39,476 nt of DNA, from contig JAIMFC010000015.1 of NCBI GenBank assembly GCA_019794795.1, positions 1 to 39,476 on the forward strand, written 5' to 3'. The translations under genes and the position numbers were made by a program. Below, piece after piece: positions 7,760 through 16,234 of this stretch; within the stretch, counting starts at the first letter, position 1, and every line of letters begins with the position of its first letter. The stretch comes from Streptococcus gallolyticus (GTDB taxonomy: Bacteria; Bacillota; Bacilli; Lactobacillales; Streptococcaceae). The notes under the pieces were generated by a model, which saw nothing but the letters and a program-made list of their open reading frames with translations, ran no database searches and was not told the origin of the DNA.

Positions 7760-8629
7760 ATGAAACGAGTTTCCGCAAGACAGGTTCAATCTAGTGAGAG
7801 ATTTTACAGGGTTCCAAAAATCTTTGTAGAATCACCGCTTTATAAGCCGATGAGTGCAGATGCAAAATTTACATACGCTATCTTAAAAGACCGCTTTGAG
7901 TTATCTCTTAGAAATAATTGGATTGATAAGAACGGTGATGTTTACCTAATCTATACAGTTGATGAGTTACAAGAAATACTAGGTTATGGAAACAAAAAAG
8001 TCATTAAGCTAAAAAAAGAATTACAAGAATACGGTCTATTAGAAGAGGTTCGTCAAGGTTTAAATCAACCAAATTTATTGTATCTAGGAAACGTTGAATA
8101 CTATTATGATTTGAACGAGAATAACACCGAAAACAGCCCAGAACCCCTATCAGAAGCGGAAGTGTCAAAACGACACTTCCAGAAAAATAGCGGAAGTGTC
8201 AAAACGACACTTCAAGAAATGTCAAAACGACACGCTAATGATACTGAGTATAGTGATACTGAGAATAAAGAGTATAGTTCTAGGAAGACTGGAGCTGATT
8301 CATCTACACAAGCTCAATCAGATTCAAAATACATAGCTCCAAAATACTACTCCCTTCTTCAGGTAATTGCCAACAAGTACAATGACAGGTACATGTATCC
8401 AGAAGGGTACACCTTAACTCATCCTCAGAAAATGAAAATCGGTCAATACCTTGCGGACGGGTTTGTCACTAGTCAGGAAGTGCTAGATATGATTGATAAC
8501 ATTCCTAACGATTGTGAAAGTCCATTAGCCTATTTATTCCAAATGCTAGAGAATCTAAAAAGCGAACGATTGGTAGAAATGAAGATGTTAGCACATAGAG
8601 TAGCGGAAAAGAAATATGGGACAAATTAA
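7760..8629 (+). CDS. repA: Replication initiator RepA (RepA_N family)
   Basis: The protein has 289 residues. The N-terminal about 110 residues match RepA_N initiators of Firmicute plasmids: SERFYRVPKIFVESPLYKPMS, then DAKFTYAILKDRFELS and a winged-helix with LGYGNKKVIKLKKEL. A hydrophilic linker (about 120-185) carries palindromic iteron-like repeats in the DNA. The C-terminal domain (about 190-289) includes the replisome-interacting type region YPEGYTLTHPQKMKIGQYL. RepA_N plasmids have their theta origin inside the rep gene between the two domains, and this gene shows the same arrangement. Its own ribosome site is weak, in line with coupling to the small ORF upstream. The last 14 bases overlap the next gene. 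Confidence 0.93.
   Translation: MKRVSARQVQSSERFYRVPKIFVESPLYKPMSADAKFTYAILKDRFELSLRNNWIDKNGDVYLIYTVDELQEILGYGNKKVIKLKKELQEYGLLEEVRQGLNQPNLLYLGNVEYYYDLNENNTENSPEPLSEAEVSKRHFQKNSGSVKTTLQEMSKRHANDTEYSDTENKEYSSRKTGADSSTQAQSDSKYIAPKYYSLLQVIANKYNDRYMYPEGYTLTHPQKMKIGQYLADGFVTSQEVLDMIDNIPNDCESPLAYLFQMLENLKSERLVEMKMLAHRVAEKKYGTN
8158..8233 (+). repeat. Palindromic iterons inside repA, probable replication origin
   Basis: GGAAGTGTC-AAAAC-GACACTTCC (8158-8180) is a perfect palindrome with 9-bp arms. A second copy at 8192-8214 differs in the last base, 34 bp after the first. A third, shortened copy (ATGTCAAAACGACAC, 8219-8233) follows. All three share GTCAAAACGACAC. RepA_N family origins typically carry direct repeats within the rep coding sequence, so this is the likely oriV. 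Confidence 0.75.
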
Positions 8630-8879
8630 AATTAATAAGAGTGACCTAATGGAAATTGTGTCAAAAATTTATAGGCAAATATTTCCTAGTAACAGAACAT
8701 ACTGGAGGAAATATATTGATTATGTCCTAAATCACTCACAAACATTCAAGCCTATCAAATGGGTATTTTCCAGTTTTGTATATGGGCTACTGTTTGTATT
8801 ACTTATCATCACTTTTCCGGTTACCAGACTTGAATTAAAAATTAGGGCAAAAATCATTAAAAAGCAGTTAAAAAAATAA
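8616..8879 (+). CDS. Small membrane protein of unknown function
   Basis: The ORF encodes 87 residues and overlaps the repA 3' end by 14 bases. One clear membrane segment is present, FVYGLLFVLLIITFPV (about 54-70). The protein is strongly basic on both sides and ends in lysine-rich RAKIIKKQLKK, so it probably lies in the membrane with the tail inside. The ribosome site is weak (GGAAAAGA). It is the last gene before the structured leader region. No family is recognised. Confidence 0.55.
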   Translation: MGQIKINKSDLMEIVSKIYRQIFPSNRTYWRKYIDYVLNHSQTFKPIKWVFSSFVYGLLFVLLIITFPVTRLELKIRAKIIKKQLKK

Positions 8880-8933
8880 AAACTTGACCTTGCTACGTCA
8901 GTAAACTGGCGGACCATTGAAAATTGAATATAA

Positions 8934-9131
8934 ACGCTTGTCCCGATCAGCGTGACTATGGATAAAAAGAAGAATGGGGGCGAGTAGTAGCTAGAAAAGT
9001 ATATCTAGCATCCAGTCACAAACGTAAAAGCATAGAATGAAGTTTCTATAAGCTGAAGGAGTTGCGGATAACCAGACTTAAATCCGTGCGTAAAAAATAC
9101 AGATGAGCTGATACGTCAGCTTACGGCACGG
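8934..9131 (+). ncRNA. Hairpin-rich structured leader of the transfer gene cluster
   Basis: The 289-base gap 8880-9168 has no ORF but holds several helices: ACGCT/AGCGT (8934-8938/8949-8953) or, exclusive with it, GTGACT/AGTCAC (8952-8957/9014-9019, extended by GGA/TCC); GCTAGA/TCTAGC (8990-8995/9004-9009); ATAGAA/TTCTAT (9032-9037/9044-9049); AGCTGA-TACG-TCAGCT (9106-9121, UNCG-type loop); and CCGTGC/GCACGG (9084-9089/9126-9131) enclosing the previous hairpin. It ends 37 bases before the next start codon. It could be a cis-regulatory leader, a small RNA or a DNA-level origin. I do not recognise an Rfam family. A weak -10-like TATAAA is at 8929-8934. Confidence 0.55.
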
Positions 9132-9168
9132 CGTAAATCGCCTTTCATCTACGAAAAGGAGAAAGTAT

Positions 9169-9471
9169 ATGGATGAAATTAAAATTGAAAATCAAGTCTC
9201 ATTGTCAGACTTGCGAAAATTAGGTCGTCAAGGAGGAGTAACCGCTCGACTTGATGACGGAAGTGATATGAAACTGTTACCACAATTTGGAACAGTGAAG
9301 CGAAAAGGTTATATTTCAGGAAAAGTGACAACGGTTGAAGTTGTGTATGCTTATCCTGATGTCTACTCACAAATCAGAACTTTGAAGCGTAAAGAAGTTT
9401 TAATTGCTCGACGTGAAAAAGTAAACAAAAAGTCAGTCTTGAAATTAACTGGCCGTGGATACAACAAGTAA
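9169..9471 (+). CDS. Small basic protein of unknown function
   Basis: The protein has 100 residues. A GGAG ribosome site lies eight bases before ATG. The C-terminal half is very basic (RTLKRKEVLIARREK, then KLTGRGYNK), which suggests nucleic acid binding. The N-terminal half (SLSDLRKLGRQGGVTARLDDG) may form a small beta-rich domain. It is the first gene after the structured leader and stands directly before the surface exclusion gene, so it may be an early regulator of the transfer genes. That role is inference from position and charge; the family is not recognised. Confidence 0.75.
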   Translation: MDEIKIENQVSLSDLRKLGRQGGVTARLDDGSDMKLLPQFGTVKRKGYISGKVTTVEVVYAYPDVYSQIRTLKRKEVLIARREKVNKKSVLKLTGRGYNK

Positions 9472-9505
9472 TAAGTTAAGTGAACTAAAAAAGGAGAAAT
9501 TTCAA

Positions 9506-12058
9506 ATGAAAAAAGCAAAAATTCTTAGTGCAGCGCTCGTATGTGGTATGTCATTGACTCTGGCAAACAATGCCTTTGCGGAAGAAATTCCAACAAATAG
9601 CGACTTATTACCAAAAGATTCCACCGTCAAAAATCAAGCTGAAACAGTTACTAAATCACAAGTTGATAATGCTGAAAAGACCTACAAGGAAGCTAAACAA
9701 GTAGCTGACGGTCAAGGTCAAAAAGCAGCTGAAGTAAATAAAACTGCTAAGACTGCTGAAGAAGGTCTTGCTAATGCAAATCAAAATCTTTCAGAAGCAA
9801 AACACTTGTCAAACCAAGCTACTCCTGAAAACATTGAAACAGCTAAATCAGAAGTAAAAGCTACTGAAGGCGAAATTGCCAAACAAGAAGCAGCGCTTAC
9901 TGAAGCACAAGCAAACCAAGCTGAAGCTGAAAAACAAGTTTCAGACCAAGCAGCGGTTGTTTCCCAATCGGGTCAAACAGTTAAATCTGCTGAAAGCGAA
10001 GTTGGATCAGCTCAAAAAGCTGTAAACAATGCTAAAGCTATTTTAGACGGTACAGGTGCGCAAGCAGTTATTGACCACGCTAATCAAACTGAAAACCAGT
10101 TGAAAGCTGACGAAGCTAAACTTTCAGAAGCAGAATCAAACCTTAAAGTTGCTCAAAAAGCAGACGCTGAACGTCAAACTCAAATTGACAATGCTACTGA
10201 AGACCGTGACAATAAGCAAGCTACTTTGACTGCTGCTAAAGCAGAACAAAATACTGCTACTGAAAACTTGGCAAAATCTACTAAAGCAGTAGATGAAGCA
10301 ACTCCAAAACTTACTGAATTGAAAAATGCAGTGGACGGTATTAACACAATCAAAGTTTCAACTGAATTTGTGGAAGTCTTGAAAGAGTACAATACTCTAC
10401 TAACTGCTACAGATGACGCTGGTAAACAAAAGCGTAAAGAAGTCTTTGCGAAACTCCAAGCCCTGTCAGAAGTAGAATACAAGAACAATGTCTACAATGC
10501 GGACAAGAATGATTCAACTACTGAGATTGACACAAACAACCTCACTGAAGAAAACTTGAAAGAGTTGACCTTCTTTGCACAAGACCTTGTGAATGATATT
10601 CGGAAAGTCTTTGGCCATGTGAATGTTACAGTAACCAACGGTTCATTGAAGTTTGCGGATGATGTAACAGACCATTATGTTGCAGACAAATGGTCATGGG
10701 ATGATGTATCCAATTATGGTCATGACGCTTATGCGATTGCCAAAGCAGCACAAGAAAATGGATTGAAATACAATGAAGCGCAAGCACAAGCAGTTATGCG
10801 CTCTAGAGAAAATCAAGCCTATGAAAATTTGAATAGCTGGAAGTCATCATCTGCGACAATTTCAATGGCTGAAGCAAAAGAACAAATTTTCACTTCAGTG
10901 CTTGACTTCATGTTCAACGGTCTTGAATTTGCCCATGCTCGTTCAATCGCTGGTTTCAGCTGGTACAAGGGTATGGACAAACAATACTTGGGTGTTGATA
11001 TATCAACACGTGACCAAGTAACAAGTGTCCATTTCTTACTTGCAACACCTGAACAGCTTGATTCAGCGTCAGCTACCAAGTTTGATGAAGTTGAGCTTGT
11101 AAATCCAATCACTAAAGAAAAGGTTCTGTCTGATTACCAAGCCATCAAAACAAAATACGAAGGTTTAGTCTCAACTCGTGAAGCAGACAAAGTAACTCTT
11201 ACAAAAGCGACACAAGTGGTTTCTGAAGCTAAACAAGCTCTTGAAGCTGCTAAGGAAGTCTTGAAACGTGCGGAAGCTATCAAGGTTCTTTCTCCTGAAG
11301 CTCAAACCAAATTAACTGAAGCATAAAAACAAGTTGAATCTAGTCGCTTGGCTAATGATAAAGCTCAAGAAGCGGCTAAGGCATTAACGGCTGATATTAA
11401 ATCCAAACAAAAAGTCTATGACGAAGCAAAAGCAGTTCTTGTGGACAAGGAAGTGAAACTTTCTGAAGCTAAACAAGTTTTTGCTAAAGACAGTCAAGAA
11501 CTGGCACGTCTGAAGAATGAAGTGAAATTAGCTGAAGCAAAAGTGTCTGATGTGAAAGCAGCACTTGCTACAGCTAAACAATCTCTTGCAGATAAATTGG
11601 CTCACGTGGAAAAATTGACACATGCTCCAGAAGAGCTTGAAAGAGCGCTCCTGGCTTACAATGAGGCAGAAAAAGCCTATAATGAAGCATTGTCAACTCT
11701 AACTCTTGAAAATGACAAGCTCGCTAGCTTACAACAAGAACGTGATGTCAAATTTAAGACTTGGCAAGATTTACTTGCGAAGTACAACAAACAAGAAGAA
11801 GTTAAACAGTTGGCAGAAACTTTGAAACGTGCTGAAGAAGCAGAAGCTCGTAAAAAGGCAGAAGTGAAATCTTCAACAGTTCAACTTTCTAATAAAGTGA
11901 CTACTTCATCTTCAAAAGCGACTCCTGCTGTCAAATCGTCAGTAGTAGAATTGCCAAGTACAGGTGAAGCAAAATCAAGTCTTGCTTCAGTTGGCTTAAC
12001 TCTTCTACTAGGAATGTTTGGTCTTTCTGTAGCAGGTCGTCGTCGTAAAAACTCATAA
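9506..12058 (+). pseudogene. PrgA/Sec10-like LPXTG surface exclusion protein, split by one stop codon
   Basis: The start at 9506 follows AAAGGAG. An upstream in-frame ATG at 9455 would precede the signal peptide and is less likely. The signal peptide ends near NAFA-EE (residue about 27). Next come alanine-rich coiled-coil repeats, then a globular part (about 280-520) with FGHVNVTVTNGS, NYGHDAYAIAKAA and EFAHARSIAGFSWYKG, as in PrgA-type surface exclusion proteins. A TAA at 11324-11326 stops the frame after 606 residues. The same frame continues without a break for 243 codons through more coiled coil to LPSTGE, a membrane helix and RRRKNS. The truncated product would be secreted, not anchored to the wall. 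PrgA limits redundant mating between donors. Confidence 0.85.
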
Positions 12059-12091
12059 TTGCCTATGCAATACAAACAGTATGAAATGATA

Positions 12092-12119
12092 AGAGCGCCT
12101 TCTTATTAAGGCGCTTTTC
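12092..12119 (+). terminator. Terminator after the surface exclusion gene
   Basis: AGCGCCTT (12094-12101) pairs with AAGGCGCT (12108-12115) around a CTTATT loop and is followed by TTT. It separates the PrgA-like gene from the antigen I/II gene. Confidence 0.85.
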
Positions 12120-12171
12120 ATCTAATGTCTAAACCACTTAAAAAATGTAAAAGAAATTATAGGAGAACCCC

Positions 12172-15100
12172 ATGTATAAAAACAATAAACAAACTTTCGG
12201 TCTTAGGAAAGCAAAAAATGTGACAACTCTTGTTGGTTGTGAAGTTGGTCTTACAGCTTCTGCTAAGAAGGTAATCACTGGTGTTGCCCTCGCTGGTGCT
12301 TTGGCAGTTCCTGCTTTTGGCGGAAATGTCGCAAGTGCAGATGAAGTAGGTACTGGAAATCCAGCAACCAATTTAGTAGAAGTTCAACCTTCTGCTACTG
12401 AAGCAAATGTTGAAGCAGGAAGCAATGCGAACAAGACTGAAACAATCACAAGTGAAGTAACATCTACAGAATTGAACAAAGCTGTTGACGGTGCTAAAGA
12501 AGCTGGTGTGAACGTCTCAACTGGTGAAGCAGTCACTTATGATAGTCATTCAGACGCAACCAATGACCTTGGTAAACAAGCTGAAGAAGTCAAAGAAGTT
12601 ACAGAAACTCACACTGAAGCAGTTAAAACAGTTGATAAAGCAAATGCGGAAGTTGCCAAGTTAGAAACAGAAGCGAAAGCAGCTGGAATCACTGTTAACA
12701 AGACTACTAAAACAGTTGATAAAGCAACTGAAGTAAACACTACTACAAAAGCAGCTTCAGAAACTGTTGCGACTTATAAAGACGCTAAAGCGGCTGCTGA
12801 TAATGCAAATCAAGCGTCAGCTACCGTAGCCGATAAAGCGAAAGCAGTAGGTGTGAATGTCTCAACTAGTGCGTCTACTACTGTGAAGACAGCAGACCAA
12901 GTGAATGCTGACTTGTCAAAACAAGAGGGAATCATTAATACTTACACTGATACAAAAGCGTCAGCTGAAAAAGCAAACAAAGCAGTAGAAGATTTAGTTG
13001 CTAAGGCTAAAGAAGCAGGTTTGACTATTACTTTAACAGATACTTCAGCTTCAACTCCTTCAGAAGTAAACAGCGACTTGTCAGGTGCGTTGAAAGCAGT
13101 TGAAGATTACAAGACTTCAACAGTTTCAGTAGAAGCTGCTAATAAAGACGCTGAAGCGATTAAAGCACTTGCGGAAAAAGCAGGTGTTAAAGTGGTTGAA
13201 AAAACAGCTACAGTAACGGCTGGTACAAATCCAAATACCGCAGGAAATGCAGAAGCTAAATCAACGATTGCTGCCTTTGAAGCACTTAAAGAAGAAGCTG
13301 AAGTGGCTAACCAAAAAGCTGATGAAAAGTACAAAGCAGAATATGCGGCTTATGAGAAAAAACTTGCTGAGGCACAAGCAACAACGAATAAGGTTGGTTA
13401 CTTGTCTGAAGTTGTTATTCAGGGCTTGGTCATGAAATCGGAATCAAATGCTAAATTGGCTGTTGAATTCCAAGGCGAAGCTGAAAAGCGTAAAACAACC
13501 GTATTTGACGGACGTGTGAACCATGATTATGATTACCATATTCAAGGTGACGGTAAATTGGTGGCTACTTATACAAATTTGGAAAATTCGTACTATAACG
13601 GTAAAAAAATCGCTAAGGCGGTCTATACTTATAGCGATCCACAACGCTTGGGTGTTTGGTTAAATGTACATAATGATCCTACTGTAACCGTCACTTATGA
13701 AATGGACTCAAAAAGTAGCGGATATGTGACAGGAACTAGTAAGTTAGCTATGGACGTTGAATACTTCTATGAAGACGGTTCAAAAGTCACATATAACGCT
13801 GAAGCTCCTGCCGTATTTGCCTTAAATTCAATGAATCTTTCAAAAAACTATGCTGGTACAGGTACTGGTGAAGGTGTGACTGTTCTTTCAGGGAATGCAA
13901 AATTCGTTTCAATCAACGGCTCTACAGTTGCACAAGAAGGAAAACTTATCCATGCAACAAAATATAACGATTACAAATCAAATGGTTCAGACTATGAATC
14001 ATCTGAATGGGATACTTCTTCCTCTGCTACTCGTTATTACGGTGCTGGAGCTCTTGTGGTCTCTAGTGGAGATAAACTAACTTTGGAATTGTCTATGGAC
14101 CAAGTCAACGCTCCATTACTAAGTAGTGGTCGTTACTGGTTTGCTCTAAATACGAATGTATCTTCTCCAGTGATTGAAAAACCAGTCAAACCAACACCAA
14201 AAGAAATCAATCCTCCTGCTACTGGTGTTGAAGTGACTACATACAATGTAGCTAAACCAGAACTTTCAGCTACTACGTATAAGGTAACAGCCCCAAGTAT
14301 TGAAGTTCCAACTTACAATGTTGATAAACCTCAGTTAACTGCAGTTGTTTATAAAGTTGCAGAAGCAACTGTCCCAGTTCATGAAGTGCTTGTTAAACAA
14401 ACACCTCAAATCACTAAAGCAGTTAAAAATGCGGATGACGTGGATATTGATACCATGCTTGTGCCAAAAGGTGAAGTAGTTTCTTACGAACTCAATGCGC
14501 CTACACTTAAAGCTGGTCGTCCTGTCTACGCTTCAGGAAAAGGTCAAGACGCTCTTCCAAGCGGTTACGTGACACTTGTTGAAGAGACTATCAAAGCTAA
14601 CGAAGCAAACTATGTATTGACTTATAACGAAGCAAGCAATACTTACGATATTGCCTTCACAAATGACTTGGTAGCGAAGTTGAATAGCGACAATGCTTCA
14701 GACTTCAAATTACCAAATCTTGTCGTTGTCGGCTTCCCTTCAAATGACGGTGCAACTTACGAAAACACTTGGAAATTGAAATTGACAGAAGTTCCAGATT
14801 CTGAAACTCCTGATAAACCAGGTAAAACAACAACCATCTATTCCAACACTGTGATTATTCACACTCCAGGAAAAGACAAGCCACAAGAACCAGACCCTGA
14901 AAATCCAAAACATGGTGGTAGTGTTATTAAACCAGTGAAAAAAGTCCTTGACAAAGATGGCAAAGACATTGATGGCAAGACTGTGACACAAGGTGATGTG
15001 ATTACCTACGTTGGTAAATGGGACTTGGATCAATACAAAGACATTGTGGCAAGCGCAGTGGCTATCTCACGTGGTTTTGGTTACTTGGATAACTATGACG

Positions 15101-15633
15101 AATCCAAAGTTAAGTTCTTGACTGATACTGCTAAATTCAACACGAAAGAAGATGGTACAGGTCAAAACGTGGATGGCTTGAAGGCTTACGTGATTAAGGA
15201 TGTTTCAGAAGCACCGAAAGAAATTCAAGACATGCTCAAAAAAGCAGGAATTGAAATCGCTAAAGGGGATGAATTCGTCTTTTGGGTTGCGGAAAATCCA
15301 CAAGAATTCTATGACAAGTATGTGAAGACAGGTACAAATGTTTACATGATTGCGAATGCTGAAACTAAAGCTGAAGGCAAAGCAGACAATGTCATTTATC
15401 AGGTTGATTTTGGCAATGGCTACGTTTCAAATGTGGTGACAATCAATATTGTAAAACCAAAAGAACCAGCTAAACCAACACCACCAGTACCACAAAAAGA
15501 AACACCAGTTGCGCCAGCTTCTGTGCTTCCTCACACTGGAGAAGCAAGTTCTATCATCAGCTATCTTGGGGCTGCTTTACTTGCTGCTGTCAACTTCCTC
15601 TTCCTTGGCAAGAAAAAAGAAGAAGCAGAATAA
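12172..15633 (+). CDS. Antigen I/II family LPXTG adhesin (Bsp/AspA-like)
   Basis: The protein has 1153 residues. The N-terminus has a YSIRK-like stretch (TFGLRKAK) and a signal peptide cut near NVASA-DE (residue 56). Alanine-rich heptad repeats (about 95-400, with recurring VDKANAEVAKLE and NVSTSAS-like units) form the stalk. A variable beta domain follows (about 410-680). The proline-rich part (about 685-745) has three TYNVAKPEL/TYKVTAPSI/TYNVDKPQL repeats. C-terminal isopeptide-type domains follow, for example GSVIKPVKKVLDKDGKDIDG. The end is LPHTGE, a membrane helix and GKKKEEAE, for sortase anchoring. It occupies the place of aggregation substance PrgB in pCF10 and would promote cell-cell contact in mating and binding to host surfaces. 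AGGAG precedes the start by six bases. Confidence 0.9.
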   Translation: MYKNNKQTFGLRKAKNVTTLVGCEVGLTASAKKVITGVALAGALAVPAFGGNVASADEVGTGNPATNLVEVQPSATEANVEAGSNANKTETITSEVTSTELNKAVDGAKEAGVNVSTGEAVTYDSHSDATNDLGKQAEEVKEVTETHTEAVKTVDKANAEVAKLETEAKAAGITVNKTTKTVDKATEVNTTTKAASETVATYKDAKAAADNANQASATVADKAKAVGVNVSTSASTTVKTADQVNADLSKQEGIINTYTDTKASAEKANKAVEDLVAKAKEAGLTITLTDTSASTPSEVNSDLSGALKAVEDYKTSTVSVEAANKDAEAIKALAEKAGVKVVEKTATVTAGTNPNTAGNAEAKSTIAAFEALKEEAEVANQKADEKYKAEYAAYEKKLAEAQATTNKVGYLSEVVIQGLVMKSESNAKLAVEFQGEAEKRKTTVFDGRVNHDYDYHIQGDGKLVATYTNLENSYYNGKKIAKAVYTYSDPQRLGVWLNVHNDPTVTVTYEMDSKSSGYVTGTSKLAMDVEYFYEDGSKVTYNAEAPAVFALNSMNLSKNYAGTGTGEGVTVLSGNAKFVSINGSTVAQEGKLIHATKYNDYKSNGSDYESSEWDTSSSATRYYGAGALVVSSGDKLTLELSMDQVNAPLLSSGRYWFALNTNVSSPVIEKPVKPTPKEINPPATGVEVTTYNVAKPELSATTYKVTAPSIEVPTYNVDKPQLTAVVYKVAEATVPVHEVLVKQTPQITKAVKNADDVDIDTMLVPKGEVVSYELNAPTLKAGRPVYASGKGQDALPSGYVTLVEETIKANEANYVLTYNEASNTYDIAFTNDLVAKLNSDNASDFKLPNLVVVGFPSNDGATYENTWKLKLTEVPDSETPDKPGKTTTIYSNTVIIHTPGKDKPQEPDPENPKHGGSVIKPVKKVLDKDGKDIDGKTVTQGDVITYVGKWDLDQYKDIVASAVAISRGFGYLDNYDESKVKFLTDTAKFNTKEDGTGQNVDGLKAYVIKDVSEAPKEIQDMLKKAGIEIAKGDEFVFWVAENPQEFYDKYVKTGTNVYMIANAETKAEGKADNVIYQVDFGNGYVSNVVTINIVKPKEPAKPTPPVPQKETPVAPASVLPHTGEASSIISYLGAALLAAVNFLFLGKKKEEAE

Positions 15634-15642
15634 CAGCTTTTT

Positions 15643-15676
15643 GGCTGCTAGAGTTCCCTAGCAGTCTTTCTATTTT
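15643..15676 (+). terminator. Terminator or attenuator after the adhesin gene
   Basis: GGCTGCTAG (15643-15651) pairs with CTAGCAGTC (15658-15666) with one G-T pair, followed by a T-rich tract. The next gene starts 27 bases later without a clear new promoter, so partial readthrough into the T4SS genes is likely. Confidence 0.75.
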
Positions 15677-15702
15677 AAAAATAAAGGAGGCTATCTAAAA
15701 CT

Positions 15703-15981
15703 ATGACGAATTCAAATTGGAGGAATCCTGGACAGGCTGAAACACCGACAAGTTCTTCAGAAGAAAAGACGGTAACGTTTGAGATTGTGGAACATGTCGC
15801 AGTGTTAAATACTAATACAAGCGGATGGACAACAGAACTCAATCGTGTTAGTTGGAATGGAAAGCCAGCTAAATATGAAATTCGAGATTGGAATCCTGAT
15901 CACACTCGTGGTGGGAAAGGAACAACGTTTGACCAGGAAGTTTGGGAAAACTTGAAAAAAACAATAAAAGAAATGAATTAG
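15703..15981 (+). CDS. PC4/YdbC-family single-stranded DNA binding protein
   Basis: The protein has 92 residues. From about residue 22 it matches the YdbC/PC4 coactivator-like fold: VTFEIVEHVAVLNTN, GWTTELNRVSWNGKPAKYEI, then RDWNPDHTRGGKG. PC4-like proteins such as lactococcal YdbC bind single-stranded nucleic acids as dimers. The first 20 residues are a polar, probably disordered tail. Its position at the head of the T4SS cluster corresponds to PrgE of pCF10, which is an SSB of a different (OB) fold, so this may be a functional replacement. AAAGGAGG lies 12 bases before the start. Confidence 0.85.
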   Translation: MTNSNWRNPGQAETPTSSSEEKTVTFEIVEHVAVLNTNTSGWTTELNRVSWNGKPAKYEIRDWNPDHTRGGKGTTFDQEVWENLKKTIKEMN

Positions 15982-15991
15982 GAGAAAAAAT

Positions 15992-16222
15992 ATGCAACTA
16001 TTTCAACAGATTGTCGGCTACCTTGGAGGAGCTGGAACGATGATTGGTCTTTTCGGTGTATGGACTGGATGGCAAGATTTTTCATCAGGTAAAATCAATG
16101 AAAATGCTATGCAACAGTCTAAGGGCCAAAATGCCATGATTTTTGGCGGCTTGACCGCAGCAGTATCAGCTGGTATTGCGGCAGCCGTTGTGGCTCAAAT
16201 GAGCGGTATTATTGGTGGGTAA
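15992..16222 (+). CDS. Small two-helix T4SS membrane protein (PrgF / VirB2-like)
   Basis: The protein has 76 residues and two hydrophobic segments: VGYLGGAGTMIGLFGVWTGW (about 8-27) and MIFGGLTAAVSAGIAAAVVAQM (about 50-71). Between them is a short polar loop with SSGKINENAMQQSKGQ. This is the size and topology of VirB2/TrbC-like pilin subunits and of PrgF of pCF10. It lies directly upstream of a VirB6-like gene, with tight spacing and a GGAG site, as expected for the start of a Gram-positive T4SS operon. Confidence 0.75.
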   Translation: MQLFQQIVGYLGGAGTMIGLFGVWTGWQDFSSGKINENAMQQSKGQNAMIFGGLTAAVSAGIAAAVVAQMSGIIGG

Positions 16223-16234
16223 AAGGAGAACAAG

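Noticed and set aside
9084..9131. GTGCG in the leader considered as a group II intron 5' end
   Set aside because: No domain V-like hairpin and no intron-encoded reverse transcriptase follow; the region runs straight into an ordinary gene.
9455..9505. Upstream ATG as the start of the surface exclusion gene
   Set aside because: It overlaps the previous gene, has no ribosome site, and would place 17 polar residues before the signal peptide; ATG 9506 follows AAAGGAG.
11348..12058. Second half of the surface exclusion gene as an independent gene
   Set aside because: It lacks an ATG, ribosome site and signal peptide, and is in frame with the first half across a single TAA, so it is the tail of one broken gene.
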